A stretch of DNA of 64,000 nt from CAVRAZ01 sp963719135 (GTDB taxonomy: Bacteria; Pseudomonadota; Gammaproteobacteria; DSM-19610): the NCBI GenBank assembly GCA_963719135.1, contig CAVRAZ010000001.1:186001-250000 (forward strand). Reading direction: 5' to 3'. The notes below the pieces were generated by a model that was not told the origin of the DNA, ran no database searches, and saw only the letters and a program-made list of their open reading frames with translations. The position numbers and the translations under genes are program-made. The stretch's first letter is position 1. Every line of letters begins with the position of its first letter. Of the stretch, positions 49,116 through 60,729 are shown piece by piece.

Positions 49116-49143
49116 GGGCGCCAGTGTATCAGACGCGCCGGCC

Positions 49144-50466
49144 TCAGCGCTTGAGGTGTGCGTGATCGAGCTGGCGCAGGTGCTCGAGCTTCTCGCGGAT
49201 CCGGAGTTCAAGTCCGCGATCGACCGGGCGGTAGTAGCGGGCGGGCGGCATTCCGTCGGGAAAATACTGCTCGCCGGCCGCGTAGCCTTCGGGTTCGTCG
49301 TGTGCATAGCGATAGTCTCTGCTGTAGCCGAGTTGTTTCATCAGGCGCGTCGGTGCATTACGCAGGTGCAGGGGCACGTCCAGCGAGCCCTTTTCCCGTG
49401 CGTCCTTCAGCGCGGCAGTGAACGCTGTGTAGACGGCATTGCTCTTGGGCGCGCAGGCCAGGTAGACGATGGCCTGCGCGATAGCCAGTTCGCCCTCCGG
49501 GCTGCCCAGGCGCTCCTGTACGTCCCAGGCGTTCAGCGCCAGCGTCAGCGCGCGCGGATCGGCGTTGCCGATGTCCTCGCTGGCCATGCGCAGAGTGCGG
49601 CGGGCGATGTAGACGGGGTCGCAGCCGCCGTCGAGCATGCGCGCCAGCCAGTAAAGAGCCGCGTCCGGCGATGACCCGCGCACGGCCTTATGCAGGGCGG
49701 AGATCTGGTCGTAGAAGGCTTCGCCGCCCTTGTCGAACCGGCGCAGGGTGCCGGACACGACGTCGGCCAGCACGGCCGTGTTCAGACGCCCGTCGTGTTC
49801 GTCGGCCAGATCCGCTGCCAGTTCCAGAAACGTCAACGCGCGGCGCGCGTCGCCGTCGGCGGCTTCCGCCAGCGTTCTGATCTGCTCCGCTTCGAGGTGC
49901 AGTTCCAGCCGGCCAAGACCGCGCTCCGGATCCACAATGGCCATGCGCGCAATGTCTTCGAGTTCCTCGACCGTCAGGCGTTTCAACACGTAAGTGCGTG
50001 CACGCGACAGCAAGGCGTTATTCAACTCGAACGAAGGATTCTCGGTGGTCGCGCCGACGAAGACCAGCGTACCGTCCTCGACGAACGGCAGAAACGCATC
50101 CTGCTGGCCCTTGTTGAAACGATGCACTTCGTCGACGAACAGCAGCGTCTGGCGCTGTTCCAGTCGATGGCGGATCTTTGCTTCCTCGACGACCGCGCGC
50201 ACGTCCTTGACGCCGGCAAGCACCGCCGAGAGCGCGACGAAGGCGGCGTCCGCCCGGCGCGCGATGAGGTGAGCGAGCGTGGTCTTGCCCGTGCCCGGCG
50301 GACCCCAGAAGATCATCGAATGCAACTGGCCGGCTTCGATCGCCGTACGCAGCGGTTTGCCCGGACCGATGATGTGCGCCTGGCCGAAGAACTCGTCCAG
50401 CGTGCGCGGCCGCATGCGGTCGGCCAGCGGCCGGAAGCTGTCGGCGACAGCGGTGTCCGCCATCAA
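49144..50466 (-). CDS. rarA: Replication-associated recombination protein A (RarA/MgsA)
   Basis: 440 residues. AAA+ ATPase: RMRPRTLDEFFGQAHIIGPG (about 17-36), P-loop IFWGPPGTGKTTLAHLIARR, Walker B LLFVDEVHRFNKGQQDAFLP (about 108-127), VFVGATTENPSFELNNALLS, and the C-terminal tetramerisation region with GCDPVYIARRTLRMASEDIG. It acts at stalled replication forks together with SSB. It overlaps lolA by 4 bp in the usual lolA-rarA-crcB-serS order. Confidence 0.95.
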   Translation of the reverse strand: MMADTAVADSFRPLADRMRPRTLDEFFGQAHIIGPGKPLRTAIEAGQLHSMIFWGPPGTGKTTLAHLIARRADAAFVALSAVLAGVKDVRAVVEEAKIRHRLEQRQTLLFVDEVHRFNKGQQDAFLPFVEDGTLVFVGATTENPSFELNNALLSRARTYVLKRLTVEELEDIARMAIVDPERGLGRLELHLEAEQIRTLAEAADGDARRALTFLELAADLADEHDGRLNTAVLADVVSGTLRRFDKGGEAFYDQISALHKAVRGSSPDAALYWLARMLDGGCDPVYIARRTLRMASEDIGNADPRALTLALNAWDVQERLGSPEGELAIAQAIVYLACAPKSNAVYTAFTAALKDAREKGSLDVPLHLRNAPTRLMKQLGYSRDYRYAHDEPEGYAAGEQYFPDGMPPARYYRPVDRGLELRIREKLEHLRQLDHAHLKR

Positions 50467-51107
50467 CTGCCTCCGAGGATATCGGTACCGGCCGGCAGGT
50501 CGACGGAAAACAGGTGGTCGGGCACGGGTTGGTTCCGCTTGACGTCCGTAAATTCGATCACCGTCGTGTTGTTGAAATTGTCGTGAACCCGAATCGAAAG
50601 CAGTTGCTCGCCGTCGAAGACCAACTCAACTTCATCCAGATTCTCGTCCGGATTTTTCGGACGCAGGCGATACCAGCGCTGTCCCGACTTGCGTCCGATC
50701 GGCTCAACGTCGGCCAGGTCGGCCAATTGTTTCGATCCGGCAAGCAGCATCGCCGGTGTGGTCGACAGCACATCACCGATGGGCTTGACGGTGGCCTGCT
50801 CCAGTTCGGCGTCGTAAGTCCACAGCTCGACGCCGTTGGCGACCACCTGCTGGACATAGGGTTTCAGATAGTTCCAGCGGAAACGGCCCGGGCGCTTGAC
50901 CCAGACTTCGCCGGACGCATCCTGAATCAGCACGCCGTCGCCGTCGGTGACCTGCTGCGTGAACTGCGCCTGGAAGGTATCCAGTGCCTGAAAGTAGCGG
51001 TAGACCTCACCGCTCCCGGCACCGGCATCGCCGGCGGTCGCGGCCGCCGCGGTCAGGGCCCATAGACCGACGAACACGGCGGCCAGAAAACGGATGTACG
51101 GCTGCAC
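50463..51107 (-). CDS. lolA: Outer-membrane lipoprotein carrier LolA
   Basis: 214 residues. Signal peptide at the N-terminus (IRFLAAVFVGLWALTAAAA, cleavage about residue 24). Mature features: YFQALDTFQAQFTQQVTDGD, ASGEVWVKRPGRFRWNYLKP and QQVVANGVELWTYDAELEQA, typical of the LolA open beta-barrel that ferries lipoproteins from LolCDE to LolB across the periplasm. It lies 20 bp after ftsK and overlaps rarA by 4 bp. Confidence 0.94.
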   Translation of the reverse strand: MQPYIRFLAAVFVGLWALTAAAATAGDAGAGSGEVYRYFQALDTFQAQFTQQVTDGDGVLIQDASGEVWVKRPGRFRWNYLKPYVQQVVANGVELWTYDAELEQATVKPIGDVLSTTPAMLLAGSKQLADLADVEPIGRKSGQRWYRLRPKNPDENLDEVELVFDGEQLLSIRVHDNFNNTTVIEFTDVKRNQPVPDHLFSVDLPAGTDILGGS

Positions 51108-51127
51108 GGCGATGTACTCTGGTGTGG

Positions 51128-53449
51128 TTAAAGCTCGGGCGGCGGAGGTACCAGGACCTCGCGGTTGCCATTGGATTGTTGCGGACCGACGATGCCCGCC
51201 GCCTCCATCTGTTCGATCATGCGCGCGGCCCGGTTGTAACCGATCTTCAGACGCCGCTGCACGCCGGAAATCGAAGCGCGCCGCGATTCGGTGACGATGC
51301 GCACGGCGTCATCGTACAGCGGATCGCTCTCGGCGTCGTCGCCGCCGCCCGCCGCCTCGCCCCCGCCGCCCGGCAGGAAATCCGCCGTGGTCTGCAGGAT
51401 CTCCTCGACGTATTCCGGTGACGAATGCCGCTTCAAATGGTCCACCACCCGGTGCACTTCGGCGTCGTCGACGTAGGCGCCGTGCACACGGACCGGCAGG
51501 CCGTGGCCCGGCGGCAGGAACAGCATGTCGCCGTGACCGAGCAACTGCTCGGCGCCCGACTGGTCCAGGATCGTCCGCGAATCGATCTTGGACGACACCT
51601 GGAACGCGATGCGGGTCGGGATGTTGGCCTTGATCAGGCCGGTGATGACGTCCACCGACGGGCGCTGCGTCGCCAGGATCAGGTGCACGCCGGCGGCTCT
51701 GGCTTTTTGCGCAAGCCGCGCGATCAGTTCCTCGACCTTCTTGCGGTCGACCACCATCATCAGGTCGGCCAGCTCGTCGATAATGACCACGATGTACGGC
51801 AAAGGTTGCAGTTCCGGCGCCGGCAGCGACGGGTCGAGCTGTTCCTCCGGCTTGTACAGCGGGTCGGGAATCGGTTCGCCGTTGTCGATAGCTTCGGCCA
51901 CCTTGCGGTTGGAGCTGGCGATATTGCGCACGCCCAGCGCGGCCATCAGCTTGTAGCGCCGTTCCATTTCGCCCACGCACCAGCGCAGCGCGTTGGCGGC
52001 TTCCTTCATGTCGGTCACGACCGGCGTCAGCAGATGTGGAATGCCTTCGTACACCGACAGTTCCAGCATCTTCGGATCGATCATGATCATGCGCACGTCC
52101 CTGGGCAGCGTCTTGTACAGCAGGCTCAGGATCATCGCGTTGACCGCGACCGATTTGCCCGAGCCCGTGGTGCCGGCCACCAGCAGGTGCGGCATGCGCT
52201 GCAGATCGGCCACCACCGGCTGGCCGCCGATATCCTTGCCCAGCGCGAGCGTCAGCGGCGAAGGCGAGGCGTCGTAGTCGTGCGATTTGAGAATCTCGCT
52301 CAGGCTGACCAGTTCGCGCGCTTCGTTGGGAATTTCCAGGCCCACCACGTCCTTGCCGGGAATGACTTCGACGACGCGCACGCTGATCGCCGCCAGCGAG
52401 CGCGCCAGGTCCTTGTCGAGGTTGCTGATCTGGCTGACTTTGACGCCGGGACCCGGCTGCAGCTCGAAGCGCGTGATGACCGGCCCGGGCTGCACGGCGA
52501 CGACTTCGACCTGGACGCCGAAATCGTCCAGCTTCATTTCCACCAGCCGCGACATGGCCTCCAGGGCCGCCTCCGAATAGCCTTCGGTGTGGATCGGCGG
52601 ATCGTTGAGCAGCGACAGCGGCGGCAGCTCGGTGTCCGGCGGCGGGTCGAACAGCAGCACCTGGCGCTCGCGCTCGACGCGTTCGCTGGTTTCCACTTTT
52701 TTCATAACCGGCTCGATGCGCGGCGTGCTGCGCGGCCGGGACCGCACTTTTTCCAGCACTTCCTCGCGCTCAACGTCGCGTTCGCGGCGCGCCCGGTAAC
52801 CGGCGAACGCGGTGCGCGCCTGCAGCCAGCCCTCGGTGATCCAGTCGAACGAGAGCAGCGTGTATTTGCCGATCGCGTCGATCAGCAGGAACCAGGACAA
52901 CCCGGTGAACAGCGTGATGCCAGCCAGAAACAGCGCCAACAGCAGCAGCGTCGCACCGGTGAAACTGAACAGCGACGCAAGTTCCTGCCCGACCAGATCG
53001 CCGAGGATGCCGCCGGCGTCGAGTGGCAGCACGCCGCCGGCGCCAAAGTGCAGCGTCGCCAGGCCGCAGCCGGCGGCCATGGTGAGGAAGAATCCCGTCC
53101 AGCGTACCGACAGCACGTGCAGGTCGACCTCGTCGTCGCTGCCGGGCCGGCCGCGTACCACCAGCCAGCCGCTGTAGCCGATCATCACTGGAAACAGATA
53201 GGCGAAATAGCCGAACAGATAGAGCAGCACATCGGCCAGCCAGGCACCGACCACGCCACCACGGTTGCTGACCTTGTACACCGGACCCGAGTGCGACCAG
53301 CCGGGATCGCTCGCGTCATACGTGGCCAGCGACAGCAGCACGTAGGCGGCCACGGCGACCAGTATCCACAAGGCGCCTTCGCGCAGCCCCTTGCTCACGT
53401 GGGCGCGATAGGGTCGGCTTTGCGATTTCTTTTTGCGTGCTTGCGCCAA
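51128..53449 (-). CDS. ftsK: DNA translocase FtsK
   Basis: 773 residues. Four N-terminal membrane helices (about 25-185), a short linker (about 200-280, much shorter than in E. coli), then the motor: LVAGTTGSGKSVAVNAMILS with Walker A (about 425), MIMIDPKMLELSVYEGIPHL, YIVVIIDELADLMMVVDRKK with Walker B, and ILATQRPSVDVITGLIKANI. The C-terminal gamma winged helix (SISGVQRRLKIGYNRAARMI, about 720-740) reads KOPS and activates XerD at dif. A dif site is present in this window at 10807. It is the first gene of the ftsK-lolA-rarA-crcB operon. Confidence 0.96.
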   Translation of the reverse strand: MAQARKKKSQSRPYRAHVSKGLREGALWILVAVAAYVLLSLATYDASDPGWSHSGPVYKVSNRGGVVGAWLADVLLYLFGYFAYLFPVMIGYSGWLVVRGRPGSDDEVDLHVLSVRWTGFFLTMAAGCGLATLHFGAGGVLPLDAGGILGDLVGQELASLFSFTGATLLLLALFLAGITLFTGLSWFLLIDAIGKYTLLSFDWITEGWLQARTAFAGYRARRERDVEREEVLEKVRSRPRSTPRIEPVMKKVETSERVERERQVLLFDPPPDTELPPLSLLNDPPIHTEGYSEAALEAMSRLVEMKLDDFGVQVEVVAVQPGPVITRFELQPGPGVKVSQISNLDKDLARSLAAISVRVVEVIPGKDVVGLEIPNEARELVSLSEILKSHDYDASPSPLTLALGKDIGGQPVVADLQRMPHLLVAGTTGSGKSVAVNAMILSLLYKTLPRDVRMIMIDPKMLELSVYEGIPHLLTPVVTDMKEAANALRWCVGEMERRYKLMAALGVRNIASSNRKVAEAIDNGEPIPDPLYKPEEQLDPSLPAPELQPLPYIVVIIDELADLMMVVDRKKVEELIARLAQKARAAGVHLILATQRPSVDVITGLIKANIPTRIAFQVSSKIDSRTILDQSGAEQLLGHGDMLFLPPGHGLPVRVHGAYVDDAEVHRVVDHLKRHSSPEYVEEILQTTADFLPGGGGEAAGGGDDAESDPLYDDAVRIVTESRRASISGVQRRLKIGYNRAARMIEQMEAAGIVGPQQSNGNREVLVPPPPEL

Positions 53450-53870
53450 GATTTTCTGACTTGAAATAGAAGATTAATTTAACAAAATAAGCGTTTGCAT
53501 TTTAAGAGTTATTGGAGATCGCTTGCAAGGCCGAATACGCACGGCGCGCGGCGCAGCAATCCCGCAAGTCTGAAACGGGTTCGGGCCGGCGAGCGGGAGG
53601 TGAAGCAGGTCAGGCGTCCGGACGCGGAGCGCCGCACCGCGCGGGCACGCTGCGCCGCGGCCGCCACGCTGTCGTCGAATTCGCAGGCGGGTTGCCGTGC
53701 AGCGGCGCGCTCACGCGGTATCGATGCGCCCGATCGCGGTTCCGCACCGGCGGCCGCAGCCGGTGCCGCGGAGCCTTCCAGCGGCCTGCGCTCACGCGGT
53801 GCGCAGCCTTCCTTTACCGCCACAGTGACATTCCGTACCATTAGCCGCCCCATGAATCGGAGCATTATAC
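53450..53870. other. ftsK-trxB divergent intergenic region, no gene accepted
   Basis: 421 bp. The ftsK side (53455-53520) is AT-rich and should hold its promoter. The remainder is very GC-rich with Arg/Ala-rich open frames on both strands that lack ribosome sites and look like composition artefacts. The trxB promoter is probably close to its start (about 53815-53865). Confidence 0.5.
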
Positions 53871-54830
53871 ATGAGTGAAGCGAAACACTGCCGCCTGCTG
53901 ATCCTGGGGTCGGGGCCGGCCGGCTATACCGCGGCCGTCTATGCCGCACGCGCCAATCTCGATCCGGTACTCGTCACCGGCCTGGAACAGGGCGGTCAGT
54001 TGATGACCACCACCGAAGTGGAAAACTGGCCCGGGGGCGCTCCCGACCTTCAGGGGCCCGGCCTCATGGACGCGCTGCGCGAGCACGCGGAACGCTTCGA
54101 CACCGAGATCATTTTCGACCACATTCACACCGCCCGGCTGCAGCAGAAACCTTTCACACTGATCGGCGACAGCGGCACCTACACCTGCGACGCCCTGATC
54201 ATCGCCACCGGTGCGTCGGCGCAGTACCTGGGTCTGCCGTCCGAGGAGGCATTCAAGGGACGCGGCGTGTCCGGCTGCGCCACCTGCGACGGCTTCTTCT
54301 ATCGCAACAAGCCGGTCGCGGTGATCGGCGGCGGCAACACCGCGGTCGAGGAAACGCTCTATCTGTCCAACATCGCCGCGCACGTCACGCTGGTTCATCG
54401 CCGCGACAAACTGCGCGCCGAGAAGATTCTGCAGGACCGTCTGTTCGCTCGGGAGAAGGAAGGCAAGGTCACCGTCGCGTGGGACAGCGTGCTGGACGAA
54501 GTGCTGGGCGACAATTCGGGGGTGACCGGCATGCGTATCCGCAACGTCAAGAGCGGTGCGACCGCCAACGTCGCCCTCGACGGCGTGTTCATCGCCATCG
54601 GCCACAAACCCAACACGGCGCTGTTCGAAGGCCAGCTCGACATGAACCGCGGCTATATCCAGGTCAGGAGCGGCATCGACGGCGACGCGACCGCGACCAG
54701 CGTTCCCGGCGTGTTCGCCGCCGGTGACGTCGCCGACCACGTCTACCGCCAGGCTGTCACCTCGGCCGGCGCCGGCTGCATGGCCGCGCTCGACGCCGAA
54801 GGCTATCTCGACAGCCTGGAACAGGGCTGA
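53871..54830 (+). CDS. trxB: Thioredoxin reductase
   Basis: 319 residues, the usual length. FAD loop LLILGSGPAGYTAAVYAARA (about 9-28), VENWPGG, redox-active CATC in GVSGCATCDGFFYRN (about 136-139), NADPH loop VAVIGGGNTAVEETLYLSNI (about 151-170), VHRRDKLRAEK, and VFAAGDVADHVYRQAVTSAG near the end. It reduces thioredoxin with NADPH. It is divergent from ftsK and upstream of the FemAB-like gene, a known gammaproteobacterial order. Confidence 0.96.
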   Translation: MSEAKHCRLLILGSGPAGYTAAVYAARANLDPVLVTGLEQGGQLMTTTEVENWPGGAPDLQGPGLMDALREHAERFDTEIIFDHIHTARLQQKPFTLIGDSGTYTCDALIIATGASAQYLGLPSEEAFKGRGVSGCATCDGFFYRNKPVAVIGGGNTAVEETLYLSNIAAHVTLVHRRDKLRAEKILQDRLFAREKEGKVTVAWDSVLDEVLGDNSGVTGMRIRNVKSGATANVALDGVFIAIGHKPNTALFEGQLDMNRGYIQVRSGIDGDATATSVPGVFAAGDVADHVYRQAVTSAGAGCMAALDAEGYLDSLEQG

Positions 54831-54883
54831 CCCCCACCGCCTCACCCGCCGCCGCGCCCCCCGCCGCCAGCGAATCCCCGGCC

Positions 54884-56032
54884 ATGCGACCCGCCATCGT
54901 CGACCGAATCGATGCCCTCGACCGGGAGGACTGGAACGCCGTCGCCGGCACGTCGCATCCCTTCACGCGCCACGAGTTTCTCGCCGCCCTGGAACGCAAC
55001 GATTGCCTGGGCGAACGGCACGGATGGCTGCCGCGTCATCTGGTCGTCTACGCCGACGACGGCACGCTGGCCGCGGTGGCGCCGCACTACGAGAAATACA
55101 ATTCGTACGGTGAGTTCGTCTTCGACTGGGCCTGGGCCGATGCCTGGCAGCGCGGCGGTCTCAGCTATTACCCGAAAGGCGTTGTTGCGATCCCCTACAC
55201 GCCGGCCGGCGGACCGCGCCTGATGACGCGCCCCGGTCTCGACCGCGCCGCGCTGGCCGGGGCCTTGGTGGACCTCGGGCTGGGGCTGGCCGAACAGGAC
55301 GGCTGGTCTTCATCCCACTGGTTGTTCACCGATCCTGACGATACCGCGGTGCTCCGCCGACACGGCCTGCTGATGCGACTCGGTGTCCAGTTCCACTGGC
55401 ACAACACGGGTTATCGCGACTTCGACGATTTTCTCGCCGTGCTCAAGTCGCGCAAGCGAAAGAAGATCCGTCACGAACGCCGCCAGGTCGCCGACGCCGG
55501 CATCAGGCTGCGGACACTGCACGGTCACGAGGTGGACGCTGCGCTCTGGCCGGTCATCCACGATTTCTATCGCACGACGTTCGAAAGGAAATGGGGCTAT
55601 CCGACGCTGACCGAGGGCTTCTTCCGCAACGTCGCCGCGAGCATGGGCGAGCAACTGGTTCTGTTCATCGCCGCCAAAGGCGACGCACCGATCGCCGGCG
55701 CCATCTGCTTTCGCGGCGACGACACGCTGTATGGACGCCACTGGGGCTGCTACGAGGAGCACCCCGGCCTCCACTTCGAAGCTTGTTTTTACCAGGGGAT
55801 AGACTACTGTATTACCCATGGACTGACCCGGTTCGAGCCCGGTGCGCAAGGCGAACACAAGATCAGTCGGGGCTTTCTGCCGGCACGCACCTGGTCGGCG
55901 CATTGGATTGCCGACCTGCGTTTCAGGGCTGCCGTGGCCCGGTTTCTGACGCAGGAAACGGCCGCCATGGAGGATTACATCGGCGAGTTACAGGCACAGT
56001 CTCCCTACCGTGGCGATGACAGTGATGATTGA
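54884..56032 (+). CDS. FemAB/GNAT-like protein (PF04339 family)
   Basis: 382 residues. Family stretches: FTRHEFLAALERNDCLGERH, KYNSYGEFVFDWAWADAWQR, HWHNTGYRDFDDFLAVLKSR, KRKKIRHERRQVADAGIRLR (basic, about 187-206), HEVDAALWPVIHDFYRTTF and FEPGAQGEHKISRGFLPART. The family (former DUF482) is described as a peptidoglycan-related acetyl- or aminoacyl-transferase relative, without proven reaction. It overlaps aat by 8 bp, so translation is coupled. The neighbours aat and ate also use aminoacyl-tRNA, so a tRNA-dependent reaction is plausible. Confidence 0.85.
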   Translation: MRPAIVDRIDALDREDWNAVAGTSHPFTRHEFLAALERNDCLGERHGWLPRHLVVYADDGTLAAVAPHYEKYNSYGEFVFDWAWADAWQRGGLSYYPKGVVAIPYTPAGGPRLMTRPGLDRAALAGALVDLGLGLAEQDGWSSSHWLFTDPDDTAVLRRHGLLMRLGVQFHWHNTGYRDFDDFLAVLKSRKRKKIRHERRQVADAGIRLRTLHGHEVDAALWPVIHDFYRTTFERKWGYPTLTEGFFRNVAASMGEQLVLFIAAKGDAPIAGAICFRGDDTLYGRHWGCYEEHPGLHFEACFYQGIDYCITHGLTRFEPGAQGEHKISRGFLPARTWSAHWIADLRFRAAVARFLTQETAAMEDYIGELQAQSPYRGDDSDD

Positions 56033-56747
56033 CACACCCCGGTTGCAGTGGATCGATCCCCATCAGCCTTACGATGAATTCCCCGATCCCGCCACCGCGC
56101 TGCGCGACCCCGACGGACTGCTGGCCGTCGGCGGCGATCTACACCCGTTGCGGCTGCTCGCCGCCTACCGACAAGGGATATTTCCCTGGTTCAGCGCGGG
56201 CCAGCCGGTGCTGTGGTGGACGCCGGACCCGCGCCTGGTGCTGTTTCCCGACGAATTGAACGTCTCCCGAAGCCTGAGAAAGACGCTGCGCGGGGAGCGC
56301 TTCCGCGCCACCTTCGACCAGCGTTTCGGCGCGGTCATCCGCGCGTGCGCCGAGCCGCGGCCCAAGGCGGACGGCACCTGGATCACCGACAGCGTGATCG
56401 CCGCGTTCGAGGCACTGCACCGGCTCGGCTACGCGCACTCCGTCGAAATCTGGCGCCGGGAAACGCTGGTCGGCGGTCTTTACGGCCTGGCGCTGGGCCG
56501 TGTGTTTTTCGGCGAATCCATGTTCAGCCGCGAGACCGACGCGTCCAAGGTCGCATTTGTGAAGCTGGTCGAGCGGCTGAAGATGCAGGGTTTCGCGCTG
56601 ATAGACTGTCAGGTCCACACCGCTCATCTCGCCAGCCTGGGCGCGCGCGATGTTGCGCGCGACCGGTTCGTCCGGCTGCTGGACCGCTATTGCGCCGGAC
56701 CCGATATCTGGCTGTTCACCGGCGATCCCGCACTGACGGCGGAGTGA
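56025..56747 (+). CDS. aat: Leucyl/phenylalanyl-tRNA--protein transferase
   Basis: About 240 residues. Start ATG 56025 is preferred; GTG 56010 and ATG 56016 are alternatives with equally weak ribosome sites. Core: DPDGLLAVGGDLHPLRLLAA, YRQGIFPWFSAGQPVLWWTP (about 48-67), VEIWRRETLVGGLYGLALGR, VFFGESMFSRETDASKVAFV and LIDCQVHTAHLASLGAR. It adds Leu or Phe to N-terminal Lys or Arg, creating N-degrons for the ClpS-ClpAP route, whose genes lie 1.3-4 kb downstream. Confidence 0.94.
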   Translation: MIDTPRLQWIDPHQPYDEFPDPATALRDPDGLLAVGGDLHPLRLLAAYRQGIFPWFSAGQPVLWWTPDPRLVLFPDELNVSRSLRKTLRGERFRATFDQRFGAVIRACAEPRPKADGTWITDSVIAAFEALHRLGYAHSVEIWRRETLVGGLYGLALGRVFFGESMFSRETDASKVAFVKLVERLKMQGFALIDCQVHTAHLASLGARDVARDRFVRLLDRYCAGPDIWLFTGDPALTAE

Positions 56748-56752
56748 CACCC

Positions 56753-57466
56753 TTGGGCGCGCAACAAGACATCCGTACGCTGCGTTTCTTCCTCACCGTC
56801 CCGCGTCCGTGCGCCTACCTGGATGGCCGCCAGGCGGTCTCCGTGGTCGCCGACCCGGAAGCCCGACTTAACCCGGCGATCTACTCGGACCTGGCGCTGC
56901 GCGGCTTCCGGCGCAGCGGCACGGACATCTACCGGCCGGCGTGCCCGGGCTGCGACGCGTGCGTACCGTTGCGCATCCCGGTGCCCTACTCACCCAATCG
57001 CAGTCAGGAACGCGTGCTGCGGCGCAACCGGGCGGTGCAGATCGAGATTCTCCCGGCCGAATTCCGGGACGATCATTTCCAGCTCTATCGCCGTTACCTC
57101 GCGGCGCGCCACCCGGGCGGCGGCATGGCCGACACCAATGCAGAACAGTACCGGGAGTTTCTTATAAGCCATTGGACTGAAACGGTGTTTATCGAGTTCA
57201 GAGAGGCGGGCCGGCTGCTCGCCGTGGCGGTGACCGATGTGCTCGACGACGCCCTGTCGGCGGTCTACACGTTCTTCGATCCGGCCGAGGCCAGACGCAG
57301 CCTCGGCACCTTCGCCATTCTGTCCCAGATGGACATCGCCAGGCGCGCACGCTTGCGCTGGACCTATCTGGGATACTGGATCGACGCCTGCGGCAACATG
57401 CGCTACAAAGCACGCTTCAGGCCGCATGAGGTGTTCAGGGGCGGTCGCTGGCACCGCGTTCCTTGA
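56753..57466 (+). CDS. bpt: Aspartate/glutamate leucyltransferase (Bpt/Ate)
   Basis: 237 residues from TTG 56753, 5 bp after aat; the frame stays open upstream over aat but that part is shadow. Features: RFFLTVPRPCAYLDGRQAVS, the CxxC metal/haem-type pair in YRPACPGCDACVPLRIPV (about 61-78), YLAARHPGGGMAD, AVYTFFDPAEARRSLGTFAI and LGYWIDACGNMRYKARFRPH. It transfers Leu to N-terminal Asp or Glu in proteobacteria. It works with aat, clpS and clpA in the N-degron pathway, all encoded here. Confidence 0.92.
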   Translation: MGAQQDIRTLRFFLTVPRPCAYLDGRQAVSVVADPEARLNPAIYSDLALRGFRRSGTDIYRPACPGCDACVPLRIPVPYSPNRSQERVLRRNRAVQIEILPAEFRDDHFQLYRRYLAARHPGGGMADTNAEQYREFLISHWTETVFIEFREAGRLLAVAVTDVLDDALSAVYTFFDPAEARRSLGTFAILSQMDIARRARLRWTYLGYWIDACGNMRYKARFRPHEVFRGGRWHRVP

Positions 57467-57565
57467 GTCGCCACGCTGTTTCCCGATATCACCGGTTTCG
57501 GTATTCCGCACCGATTAGGTTATAATATCGGGCTTGGTATGGCTGGACCGTCGTCCGGGAGTTTC

Positions 57566-57784
57566 ATGGCTAAAGAAGATCATATCGAAATGGAAGGCAC
57601 CGTCATCGAGACCCTGCCGAACACCATGTTCAGGGTTCAACTCGAGAACGGGCACGTGGTCACGGCACACATATCCGGGAAGATGCGCAAGCACTACATT
57701 CGCATACTCACCGGCGACAAGGTGACGGTGCAACTCACGCCCTACGACCTCAGCAAGGGACGCATCAGCTACCGGGCGCGGTGA
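57566..57784 (+). CDS. infA: Translation initiation factor IF-1
   Basis: 72 residues from ATG 57566, exactly the usual length. AKEDHIEMEGTVIETLPNTM, FRVQLENGHVVTAHISGKMR, KHYIRILTGDKVTVQLTPYD and LSKGRISYRAR make the S1-like OB fold. It binds the 30S A site during initiation. It follows ate by 100 bp, and the sequence GGTTATAAT at 57517-57525 upstream looks like a -10 box for its own promoter. It is convergent with clpA (21 bp gap). Confidence 0.97.
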   Translation: MAKEDHIEMEGTVIETLPNTMFRVQLENGHVVTAHISGKMRKHYIRILTGDKVTVQLTPYDLSKGRISYRAR

Positions 57785-57805
57785 TGCCCCGTCCGCCTCG
57801 TTCGC

Positions 57806-60067
<2,262 letters not shown>

Positions 60068-60118
60068 TGCCGGTACCTCACTATCGTTATTATTTGTATT
60101 GTGTGACTCCGCCGCCGC

Positions 60119-60439
60119 CTAAGCTTCCTCCATCGCGCAGAGCAGCGGATGCTGATTCTGGCGCGCATAGTCGTTCACCTGCGCCACCTTCGTTTCCGCA
60201 ATCTCCCGCGTATAGACACCGCACACACCCTTCCCCTTGGTGTGAACGTGCAGCATGACCTGGGTGGCCGTCTCCCTGGACATACCGAAAAACTTTTCCA
60301 GCAGGATAACAACAAATTCCATCGGTGTGTAATCGTCGTTGAGCAGCACGACCTTGTAAAGCGGCGGCTGCTTGAGTTTGGGCCGCGCCTCGAGAACGGA
60401 AAGACCATGTTCATCCGCCGGTTGTGAATCCTTGCTCAT
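60119..60439 (-). CDS. clpS: ATP-dependent Clp protease adaptor ClpS
   Basis: 106 residues. Core KVVLLNDDYTPMEFVVILLE (about 29-48, with the N-degron pocket Asn-Asp), FGMSRETATQVMLHVHTKGK, and GVCGVYTREIAETKVAQVND. The N-terminal 25 residues form the usual flexible extension that enters ClpA. It brings proteins with destabilising N-termini (made by Aat and Bpt) to ClpAP. It is divergent from the cold-shock gene and 51 bp ahead of clpA. Confidence 0.96.
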   Translation of the reverse strand: MSKDSQPADEHGLSVLEARPKLKQPPLYKVVLLNDDYTPMEFVVILLEKFFGMSRETATQVMLHVHTKGKGVCGVYTREIAETKVAQVNDYARQNQHPLLCAMEEA

Positions 60440-60573
60440 GTAACGATTGTACCTTCAAAAAACCCGGTTGATAATCCTGTCGGGGGGTCACCGCGCGATC
60501 CCTTTTACCCGGATCAGCAAGCAAACAACGTGCCTAACTCGCCGAAAACCAAGGTGAAATCAGCCTGAAACTC

Positions 60574-60602
60574 TTGACACTCAACAAACCCGCTTCGAAA
60601 AT
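60574..60602 (+). promoter_or_regulatory. Candidate sigma-70 promoter of the cold-shock gene
   Basis: TTGACA (60574-60579), a 17-bp spacer, then GAAAAT (60597-60602) before a 127-bp leader to the cold-shock ATG. Long 5' leaders are typical for CspA-family mRNAs. Confidence 0.5.
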
Positions 60603-60729
60603 AGGCGTTGGTCGTCAGACCACCGGAGGAGTCGTGCGTATCGCCGGGCTGTCAGGCCCACCGGCCGCGCGGCGCGACAACAATAGAGACGCTCTGTTCG
60701 GCGTCGAGTAAAGCTGTGAGGAATCTGTG

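Noticed and set aside
48745..49143. Fluoride riboswitch ahead of crcB
   Set aside because: Only 28 bp separate crcB from rarA and no riboswitch core was recognisable.
51425..53464. 679-residue open frame antisense to ftsK
   Set aside because: Shadow of ftsK in high-GC DNA: His/Arg/Gln-rich, no ribosome site, no family resemblance.
53495..53949. Arg/Ala-rich open frames in the ftsK-trxB gap
   Set aside because: Both strands open because of high GC; no ribosome site or recognisable domain.
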